A stretch of DNA of 64,000 nucleotides from Lophius americanus (taxonomy: Eukaryota; Chordata; Actinopteri; Lophiiformes; Lophiidae), in NCBI GenBank assembly GCA_037951165.1, contig JBBDHG010000030.1:2363501-2427500 (forward strand), in the 5' to 3' direction. Of the stretch, positions 49,501 through 61,000 are shown piece after piece (positions within the stretch are counted from its first letter, which is position 1; each line of letters opens with the position of its first letter). The notes under the pieces are model-generated. The model saw only the letters and a list, made by a program, of their open reading frames with translations. It had not been told where the DNA came from and did not search any database. Position numbers and translations under genes: made by a program.

Positions 49501-52500
49501 ATATTGTCTGGATCTGCCAGTTTTCTCCCACTCCATTCTGCAGCTCCAATATTGAAACCCTTCAGAATCTAAACGCTTCATTTATTCCACATGTGATCTT
49601 AAAATGTTTAACCAGCGAACCTCCTTCCCTCACAGGGAGGAGGTGTTGTTGTTTTTGCTTCACTGCATGTCCGCTTAGATTATAAACACAGGACTTAGTA
49701 GGTTGTATTTTTACAACGGTGTATATATTTGTCAAATTCAGGATTGGATCAAAATACGTCTCTCACCGCTGTCATCCTCCCACTCCGACTATTTTCGTTT
49801 TGTCTCTTTGTCTGCCTTTCAACAGCGGTTAGCTAACAACAACCCTCCTCTGCCTCCGCACTGCATCTGAGAGTGGATTTCTATCTTTGCTCCTTCAGCC
49901 TGGAAGGCTATTATCTGTTTGGAAAAAACAGTCGCTCGTCAGCCATAACAATATAACCGCTGACATGTGAAGTGAATAACATTGATTATCTGGTTACCGT
50001 AGTTACCCGTCAGCGGTCTGGATATGTTACACGGCAAATCAACATCTTTTCCTGAAGTTGACTCTGGATGCAGGAGAAATGGACAAGCGTGAGGATCTGA
50101 GAGACTTTTACAATGAACAAATTGTAATGGATCAGAGCGTCCGCAGAACTGAAGGTCTTGTTGGGTGATGACGGAACAATGGTAACAATGACGACACGGA
50201 CAAAGATATGCAGGAGTGTAGGGAGGTGCAGGTACACCGGAGTAGGTCCAAATATAGACAAAACGGGGATTAATATTTTAGAGATTTGGTCAGATGGGGG
50301 GGAAACCGAAGAAGCTGTATTCACAGAGGAACACATATGAACCACCTTCAGTGCCGCTCTTGACGGCCCAAACGATCCAGTGTAGGAAAGAATCCCATGA
50401 CCCAGAGGAGAGATGTCAAAGCCGTAGAAAGGCAGTTTTAACGTGACCTAGAACAAAATACGCTACAATGAATGGAGGCAACAAAACCAGCACTCAAAAT
50501 CGATGTCATGGATCCTCTTTAGATTTTGTGCCCACATAGAGCTCAGTGTGAGGAAGAACTGAATTCATTTTGGGAGAGGTTGGTTATATATTTCCGCCAC
50601 TAGGGGGAGCTTTAGCGCCAAAACTTTTTGTGCTATTATTCTCAACCGTTGGTCTGATTTTGCCCAAATGTGGTGCATATAAATAAACTTGAAGAGATCT
50701 GTTTTGTTTTCAAGACGTCATATTTACCTCCACCAAGGCAAGTGATTAAGTTTTCACTATGTTTGATTGTTGGTTTGTCCGTCTGATAAGATTATGATTA
50801 TGGGGAAACTAATAACAGATTTGCATGAAATTATTCTCCCAGTCTTTTGGCAGGGCATTTTCTTTTAGAGTGTACACAATGTCTGTTTGAGATTTGGACT
50901 TAAACGGACATTGTGCGTCATTTCCTGCCCCTCTCCAGTATAAAACAACAAAGGAACAAGGCAATAGAATCCAAGGTTTAGGTAAACCTCCTGCAGATTT
51001 CTCCATTGATGTCTGAGTTACTGCCATCCTCTAAATCTACGACAGCTACAACAAACTCTCGGTGTATCTCCCAAATACTCTGTAGCTGGTCGTTCCCTGC
51101 TCTTCCACTTCAGTGTCTCTGTTCCGCCCATTGAGCTTCCAGCTCCAGCCCCAAAGGAACTTCAAACAAAGTCGCATATGTGCTGTGATGTTTGGCTGAT
51201 GTATTAACTCAGGTTTGATGCTGAAGTTTACCAATGCTTGTGGCACCCAGCAGCCCATCGCATTGAGCCCATAACGAGGAGTGCATCAGCACCAGAATCC
51301 CCTCAGAACTTGGAACTCATCGTTTATATTTCTCACACAAGTGATTACATTTGTTTGTTCTAAACTTTCAAATGAAAACAACAACCTATCGACGGCTGCT
51401 CCACAGCCCCGACCACCACTTCATGTTATGACAAACGCTTTGATTGGTCAGGCAGTCTAGTAAGGCATTATGTAAGCACAGTCCAGCAAACATGGGCCAG
51501 ATTTACCATTCATCTCCCCGTCCTTTGCAGAACCTCAAAGACAAAAGTACCTGATTGGCTGCAATCTGAGCCATTTTGTTTTCTATTTATGGAGCTGCCG
51601 CTCCATTCTGTTAGGAGATAGCTTCTGAATTTAGAAGTATTTAAGTTCTACATTAAGGGCTTAGGAAACAGATTTTCTCTTCTCATGCCTGTCATCACAT
51701 GCTAAGCCTCATGTATCCTCTACTCCATCAAGGACAGGCTGGGAAAGCCAAGCCTGGAGGATGCTGGGACATGTAGTTCAGAGCAGTAAGCTCCGAGCGA
51801 CCGCCTGGCTTAATGAAGTGTGAAGACCAGATGTATCTGTGTGGCTTTTCCCTTCTAATCATTGGGATGTGCTCTGCTGACCGGCTGGAATGCAAAACGT
51901 CAGATGGCCACCTCTGTGATGTAAGGCAAATGGAAAAAACAAACAGTCCAGTTTTTTCGGACTGCACCTGAACTATCAGTGAAGCAGCCGCAGCTGTTGA
52001 TGACAGTCAGTCAGGTCTTTCTTCAAGGATTTCCACCGCGGCTACAAACATATCGCAGCCATTAGAGCCATCAAACAGATGGTTGGTCCTCTGTTTGATG
52101 CTCTGTTTCTGTGATTAAGAACCCCCATTAGCTTTTAAAGAGCTGCAGTGAGCTCCACAAATGCATTGCGATGTAATTGAAGCACATGACCTCTATAGTC
52201 CACATTGTTAATGTTTTATAAACAGATTCCCTCTCTTGGGCTGAAGAACTTATTTGTTTCACTTGGCTGTGTGTTTGCTGGTCCTATCCAATTAAAATCT
52301 GTTTTCAAGGTTTTTTAAGCCCAGCCAGTAACTGTTTTGTAGGGTTGCTTAGTTATAATGTAATGATGTAATTGCCTTTTTTTTATGTGCAAAAACATCA
52401 GACAAGGATAGAGCAACGGGGAGTGTGGAGAAGAGGGGGAATAAGCAAGTACAGGCAGGATGGAGTGGGTGGAGAAGGGTGTTAATAGGTTATCTGTGAC

Positions 52501-55500
52501 AGAAGAGTAACAGCAGGAGTGAAGGGAAAGGTTTCCAAGATGGTGGTGGGATCAGCTCTGCTGGATGGTTTAGAGACGTTGGCTCTGACCAAGAGGCAGG
52601 AAGCAGAAACATTTTCTTTAGGAGTGAAAAGGATGGACATGATTTGAAACCAGCTCATCAGAAGGACAGCCGGGTTAGACGTCTTGGAGACAAAGTCAGA
52701 GAGGCCGTATTGAGATGGTTTGGACACATGAAAATGAGGGATTGTGGATCTACCAATGTGGATCTATTGGTAGAAGGATGCCGGGGATTGAGCTTCCAGG
52801 AAGGAGAAAAAGCAGAAGCGGAGAGAGGTTTCTTGATGTGACGAGGGAGAACATGCAGTTGGTTGCTGTGACAGAGGAAGATGCAGAGTTCAGGGCAAGA
52901 TGGAAACAGATGATCCGATGTGGCGACCCCTAAAGGGAACAGCAGAAAGAAGAAGAATTTTATTTATGAAAAATGTGACTGAACCTGTTTGTATTACGAC
53001 CCCGTGGCAGCATGTGTATGCTAAAGAGCAAGGGGCCAAGGATTGAGCCTTGGGGGACACCACACTTCAAAGTAATGATAGTATTAAAGTAACTACAATA
53101 GAAGTAGTAGACATTTGGAGTTGGGCAGATTGGAAAATGGAACTACAGCAACTTCCAGTCTGGTACTAGATGTAATGATAACTTTGTGGCACAGTTGACT
53201 CACAGCAGGAAGGTTCTGGGTTCAAGTCCTGTGTGGAACTTGCATGTTCTCAGACATGGTTCTCTAGATCAGGCCTTGAGTTGCTTGTAGATGTGAATTA
53301 CAACATGAATGGATGTATGTGTCGGCCCCATGATGAACTGGTGAGTTGTCTAGGCTGCTTCCCATCTCTCGACATATGTCAGCAGGAATTGGCTCCAGCC
53401 CTCCCAAACACTCACACAGCAGGACACAGAATAAGTGCTTACAGTTCATTATATAAGGAGCTGTAGATTGTGGGTTTTTTTACCTCTAGAATCTGCAAAA
53501 TATCTTCTAAATCAAAGAACACCCCAAATTACATCTACAACCTTCTCAAAAGGCCAGAATATTTTCTATTATTACCTCATTATAACTCATGGAACATTCC
53601 AAAGGACCTCTAGAACCTTTCTGGAAATACTAAACACACTGAAAGAGTCATAGAACATTCTAATGGACCTCTAGAACCTTTCTATAGAGCCTTTCTATAA
53701 ATACAAAACACCTTAAAGAACTCGTAGAACATTCTAAAGGACATCTAGAACATTTCCAATAACCACTAAACTTCCATCAACACTAAAATCTTTTCTAACC
53801 TCCTTAATGTGATTGATCAGGATGGCTGTCCTTAAACAGCCCGTAGGTGTGAATGAGAGCATGAATAGTTGTTTGTCTCTACGTGTTGGACCTGTGATGA
53901 ACTGAAGACTGGTCCAGGGTGTACCCCGCCTCTCGTACAATGTCAGCTGGGATTGGCTCCCGCCCCCACCTGATCTTGAACCGAATTAAACGATTACAGA
54001 AGATGGATGGATGGCATACTTTAACTCCTAAAAGTTTAGAATTAATCCAGACGGTTTATTTTAAGACATTTGTTGTGGATCCTGGTCTGGTTTATGTGAA
54101 ACGCCTAGGATTGTCCAGCCTTGGTGGAGCATCTACTATTGTAGGAGTCTGGTGTCCTTCGCCTCCAGGGCCTCTGCAGACAGAAACAATATAAATGAGC
54201 CTTATGAACAGAATTTGTCTAGAGTCAAGCAGCTATAATCAATTTTGTCCCAATATACAGCCAGGGAACAATCTGAGGCTGTTTCTCTCCCTATTTCTGA
54301 CGGTCGGTTCGTTATTCTCTGCTAAAAAAAAAAGGAAGCTTTCCTAACTATTATTTTTTTTTTTCAATTTCTCTCTGTCTATTCCCTCCGAGCCAAAAGC
54401 AACTTCAGGTTGAAACTTCATCACCGGACCTCTGCGTTGCTTCCCCCATACCTGTGTATGAAGCGGCCCCATTGTTCTGGGATGAATTACCGCTCATTTA
54501 TAGAGATAAATGCCATTTGCCACCGTCAAAAGTAATAGCTTCTCCTCCTGTCTCCCAAACAAGACGAAGGCCATTATGTGTCAGGTGCGCCGTGGGGTTT
54601 GGAGAGCAGCAGTATAATTACCAGCCGAATGGACCCACCTCATCTGCAGCAGCCATCCATACCTACTGTAATTGGATTTGCTCAATAAAAATGAAATTAT
54701 TTGAAGGAGTTAGAAAATAAAAGCAGCTAATGGGTCTATTCCCCCAATATTCTCCACCACCTGGAACGTGAAGGTATTTTAAGGGACAAAGTCAAGCCAA
54801 GGCCAAGTCATGTATGAAATTATAAGGCCTCGTTGTTGATAATAAGTTTTCCCCTCAGCGGTCCTTGCCCTATCTCTGCTTGTATTTCAATTGTATGGTC
54901 GTTCAAACACTTCATCACCGTCTGTTGGAGGCTGTGAAGAGCAGATAACCAGCAAGGAGTTACCAGCCGTATTAAATCCTCAGCAGTCAGAGCACAAGAG
55001 AGGCTAGAGAGGCTGTTGATCATTATATTGTCATTTTCTGCATAAATTAAAAACAAGTATTAGAATGTGTAATTATTTCCCCTCCACCTGATGACCACCT
55101 GATTATCATCTTATTCCCGCACGCACCTTCTCTAATGTGATTTGTGTATTTATGGTGATGGATAGTTTTGTCTCTACCTGTCTTACAGAGCATGATCAAC
55201 AAGCCTTCCATACCAGAGTACAAGGTGGCGGCGGTGCAGAAGTCACGCTTCATTCTGCTCCACTACAGCGTGTCCAAAGCCCTCTGGGATTGGCTCATTC
55301 TACTTGCCACCTTCTACGTGGCCGTCACCGTACCGTACAACGTCAGCTTCACGCCGTACGACGACACCGTCACAGCCGAACGCTCCACAATCGTCAGCGA
55401 TATTGTTGTGGAAATGCTCTTTATTTTAGGTAAGTTTCGGAAGGGAATGGACCTCCTGGTTCTGAATTGTTCCTGTGGGTTCTTGTGCTTAGCTCAACTA

Positions 55501-58048
55501 ATCATTGGGTGGGACCACCGTCAAGCCAAGTCTAGTTCTTTCAAATGATTTTCTGGGTTTAACCAATCATAGTTATTTGACATAGTCCTCCATTAACACT
55601 GCAAACGCTCCCAGGACATCCTGAAGAACCTCCTGAAACTGCAGAACATCCTCATCTTCTTGAGACAGCAATGCCCACCGGATACATCTTTTATTTCAAC
55701 GGTACTCCATCTCACGGCCATCAAAACGTTGCAATAAACAGCTAAAAGACTCCAAGAAATGTCTCCCAGAGACTTTTTCAAACTAGGCTCAGGAGAACTA
55801 AGACCTCTTGGGGAAATTATAGAACATGCACCAATAGGATGGACGGAATTAGCTATAAAACCTTTTCAATAATTACAATACTTCTAAATTAAACACACAA
55901 AACTAACAAACTTGTAGAACATTTGAAGTGATCCCTATATTCTCTTCAAATGACTCAGGGAAACCACGGTGAACATTGCTGAACCTCCTTGATGGACTGT
56001 AGAACGTTTTCAATGACCACCAATCCTCCTAAAAAATCTCCAGAACCCCTCAATAGATAGAAAATTCTCCTCCTCCACGATCCCTCGTACTGGCCTTTAT
56101 ATTGCTACTTATGATTTTTGTATCTTGATCTGGTGGAGGAATGCAAAACTCATGGGTGGAGGACCCGCTGTGAGGGGCCAGTGTCTGCATGCTAAGGCTC
56201 CTGGGTATCAGCAGGAGAGAAGAGCCACCAGGACCATCATAGGAAATTCAAGCGGACTGTGGATCAGGAGGGGGTAACCATGGCAACGTGAGCTACTTGG
56301 ACACAAACAGACACCGATCACCCACAGCTGGGTTACTAGGGTGTCTAATGATTTAAAGACCGAAAACACCTGATGACTCTGGGTTCATAAGTGGAGATTC
56401 ATCGAAGTGGCACCAGCTGGTGTTTCAAGTACCTAAGAGCAACACCGACATCCATTTCCTAGAAACTTCTTGAGCCCCCCCCCTTGGGCGCTCTACGAGT
56501 CATTCAGGTGGTTAAGTGGTCATCGAAAGTGTTTTAGAGGCGGTTTAAGATTCTAGATGTCCGTTTGGAGTCTTCGGTGATCAAATTGGAGTTTTTTTTA
56601 CGGCTGCTTGAGGCCATTCAGGAAGATTGTGGGGGTCTTTATGGGAGATTTTCAAGGGTTGAACATCATCCATCTTCATGACAAACATCTCACATCACCT
56701 CATCAACAGTTTAAATGACCATTAAACCTTTTCAAAGCCTAAAATCCTTTCTAACTAACTAATAATAACTAATACTTCTAAAGTTCTTTCAGCCCATTTA
56801 GGATCTTCTTAACTGTCAAGGAAGGTTCCGGAGGTCCGCCGAGGGTCTCTGGTATTAGCTAGGATACTTCTGCAGTTTCTTGAGGCCATGTAGGATGTTC
56901 TGAAACTTTGTGTTTTGTATACCTTTCAAGATGTCCTGAATAAACTCCTCATGCTGATAAAACCCGGATAAGCTCAATGCTAGTATCCAACCCTCGTCAT
57001 ACTCCGGTACTGTACAACGTTCTGTAGTCCAGAAGTGATTTAGTCCCTTGAGTTCACCAGCAGAACTTAAAACATGTTCCTGCTCTTTTTACGATGAACT
57101 CTGTTGTAACTATGACGTTATTTGTTGATTTAATTCATTTATAATATTAATATCTGATAATTGCATATCACATTCAAAGTACTGCATGCTGGGATTTCAG
57201 AGATTGTCAGTTAAGCACATTATAGTTGTGCTTTCTAAAGTTCTCTGTGTGATCATCTTCCTTTACGTCTCATATTTCAAACTGTTGTTGCGAGATGAGC
57301 CTTCGTCTCATTTATTTTTGACAGTTTAAATGACAGATGAGGTTTCGCTCCATCAGAGGTCTGCCTGTTTGGTGTTCGCCGCATTCTGGCGCTGAGGTTA
57401 AGTGATCTGTCTGTCAAACCCACTGATCCATGAGGGTTCCTTAGAACAGACGACACCTGTCATCTTCCTTATTAGCCAGTTGAAGGTGATTACTGGTCCA
57501 TCAGCCTCTGAAGAAAGATGTTGATGTTTTGTCTCTCTAGACATCATCCTGAACTTTCGCACCACCTATGTCAGCCAGTCGGGGCAGGTGGTGTACGAGC
57601 CTCGCTCCATCTGCATTCACTACGCCACCACCTGGTTCTTCGTGGACCTTGTGGCCGCTCTGCCCTTTGACCTGCTGTATGCCTTCAACATCACGGTGGT
57701 GAGTGGATGTAGCAGATGAATGTATGATAATATATATTATTATATATTATTATCATTATTGTTATGTAACAGATCAATGAGCCCCTACAATATCTAATAA
57801 TATATATTATTATATATTATTATTATTATTATTATGTAGCCGATCAAAGAGCAGATCATTTATGATAATACACATTATTATACGTTATTGTTTTTATTTT
57901 TATTATTATTATTTTTATGTGGATCAATACATAAAAATATATGTATTGATCTGATACTGTATGATAATATATATTATTTTATATAATAATTATTATTATG
58001 TAACAGATCAATGAGCTGTAACAATATATAATAATATATATTATTATA

Positions 58049-58090
<42 letters not shown>

Positions 58091-61000
58091 GCAGACTGAT
58101 GAACACATAATATTTCATCATTTTCACAATCTATGAACCCATGCCCCCTGTGGTGGCCTCTCAAGAATGTCAGGAATCACGTCTTCATGATTCTCCCTCT
58201 TTGACGGCAACATTTCAAGCTATGTCGGTTTTTCTTCGCTAAATAGTCTGGTTCTGCATTTGGGTTCAGTCACTCCGGGGGTCCCCGAACCTCCTTCCTC
58301 GCATCAATGACGGGACCATGTAAAGCCACGGTCAAACTGTGTGTCTGCCCCTCGCCGCCAAGTTGCAACATGTTTGTATACAAAAACTTAGCGTTATTTA
58401 GTCTTCCTCTTCATTGGTTTCTAGAGTTTCCTTTACGGTTTTCCTGCCCCTTCAACCTGATAATGTGAAAAGTCCTCACTGTTCAGTTTGTCCATATAAG
58501 GAAGAAGCCCCGCCCCCTCTGTAGATATAAAGGGCTCAATCTATTCCAACATTGTAAAAATATTTTCATTTTCAGCTGAGCACACACTAATAAAAACATA
58601 GTTCAGATTATTATACTCAGTTTATTCAAAGATATACGCATAAAGTTCACACTGACCTTCTAAAGAGTATAACTCCAGGTTTCACAAAACGAACCGATTC
58701 ACTTTCTCTGTTTCTCCCTCGATGCCCCCTCCCATATTCTCATCTCCTCCTCAGACCTCCTTGGTCCACCTGCTCAAGACCGTCCGCCTGCTGCGCCTCC
58801 TTCGTCTGCTCCAGAAGCTGGATCGATACTCCCAGTACAGCGCCATGGTGCTGACCTTACTGATGTCCGTGTTCGCCCTTCTGGCGCACTGGATGGCCTG
58901 CATCTGGTACATGATCGGACGCAAGGAGATCGAGACAAATGAGACCTGGGAGATCGGTGAGTCCGAGCCGAGCTTGGCCGGAGCATGAGGGTCATTAAAG
59001 GGGCTGAAAACAAGACCTCTGTCTTCTGTAAGAGAAGAATGAGTTAGAAGTCTCATCCCCTCATTATGTGATAATGTATCTGAATAATGACAAAAAGACC
59101 TTGTGATTATGACAACAGCTGTCATAGTTATGAGAACAGCTGTCTCAGTTATGAGAACAGCTGTCTCAGTTATGAGAAAAGATCTCATAGTTATGAGAAC
59201 AGCTGTCTCAGTTATGAGAAAAGATCTCATAGTTATGAGAACAACTGTCTCAGTTATGAGAACAGCTGTCATAGTTATGAGAAAAGATCTCGTAGTTATG
59301 AGAACAGCTGTCATAGTTATGAGAACAACTGTCTCAGTTATGAGAAAAGATCTCATAGTTATGAGAACAGCTGTCATAGTTATGAGAACAACTGTCTCAG
59401 TTATGAGAAAAGATCTCATAGTTATGAGAACAGCTGTCATAGCTATGAGAACAGCTGTCATAGTTATGAGAACAGCTGTCATAGTTATGAGAACAGCTGT
59501 CTCAGTTATGAGAAAATATCTCATAGTTATGAGAACAGCTGTCATAGTTATGAGAACAGCTGTCAAAGTTATGAGAACAGCTGTCATAGTTATGAGAACA
59601 GCTGTCATAGTTATGAGAACAGCTGTCTCAGTTATGAGAAAAGATCTCATAGTTATGAGAACAGCTGTCATAGTTATGAGAACAGCTGTCATAGTTATGA
59701 GAACAGCTGTGTCACTTATGAGAAAAGATCTCATAGTTATGAGAACAGCTGTCTCAGTTATGAGAACAGCTGTCATAGTGATGAGAACAGCTGTCTCAGT
59801 TACGAGAACAGCTGTCTCAGTTATGACAAAAGATCTCATAGTTATGAGAACAGCTGTCATGGTTATGAGTAGAGCTGTCATAGTTATGAGAACAGCTGTC
59901 ATAGTTATGAGAACAGCTGTCTCAGTTATGAGAAAAGATCTCATAGTTATGAGAACAGCTGTCATGGTTATGAGAAAAGCTGTCATAGTTAAGAGAACAG
60001 CTGTCTCAGTTATGAGAACAGCTGTCATAGTTATGAGAACAGCTGTCTCTGTTATGAGAACAGCTGTCATAGTTATGAGAACAGCTGTCATAGTTATGAG
60101 AACAGCTGTCTCTGTTATGAGAACAGCTGTCATAGTTATGAGAACAGCTGTCTCTGTTATGAGAACAGCTGTCATAGTTATGAGAACAGCTGTCTCTGTT
60201 ATGAGAACAGCTGTCATAGTTATGAGAACAGCTGTCTCTGTTATGAGAACAGCTGTCTCTGTTATGAGAACAGCTGTCATAGTTATGAGAACAGCTGTCT
60301 CTGTTATGAGAACAGCTGTCTCTGTTATGAGAACAGCTGTCATAGTTATGAGAAAAGATCTCAGTTATTGGGGAAGATCGGACAATTATGAAAAAGCCTT
60401 ATGATTATAGAAAAATTCTCATTATTAGGAGGGGAAATCTTGGAATTATGAGAAAAGTTCTCATAATAATCAGAGAGGAGCTCAATAAGATGAGAAACCA
60501 CCTCATAATTGTTAAAAGTCATCGCAATTATGAGCAAATGTCTCGTAAACCTTGAGAAAAGATGTTCTAATTATGAATAAAGGTTTTGTAATTATTCTTA
60601 GAATTATGAGAAAAGTTACTTTAACTTTAACTTAAAGTTACATAACTTCTGATAAAGATCTGATAAATGTAAGAAAATGTTTCAAGAGAAAAGAACATGA
60701 GATTACAGAGTCGATAATAATAATTAAAACGGTAAAAAATGTTTTACCAGATCGAACACATGAGATAAAAATCTCATAATTAATCATAGTCAATAATTGA
60801 TAATTATTTGAGTATAGATATCGTCTGCTCTTGTATATGTTGATGAAGACTGATAAGGTGGCAACTTAATCTCTTCTCATCAATATCCTCATCTCATTAT
60901 TTATGGGGTTTCTATCTCATAATTATGAGAGACTTTTCTTGTTATTGTAGGGTAGTAGGTCATAATCGCATGTCTATTTTCTTATTTAGTTAATTCACTT

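Larger units (their letters stand above)
43425..55188 (+). other. kcnh8 intron 4 (11.8 kb)
   Basis: Exon 4 ends and exon 5 begins in phase 0, so no extra exon is required. It holds the 33-bp minisatellite, a GGAT-type array, two Tc1-like derivatives, a LINE 3' part, two SINE copies and an L2 fragment. Unique-looking, AT-rich stretches, notably 54240-55060 next to exon 5, contain no recognisable repeat. Confidence 0.7.

Noticed and set aside
58751..60404. Long open frames of 530 codons (-) and 433 and 261 codons (+)
   Set aside because: All lie in the 21-bp tandem repeat. A stop-free unit whose length is divisible by three keeps several frames open; there is no start context, domain or splice evidence.
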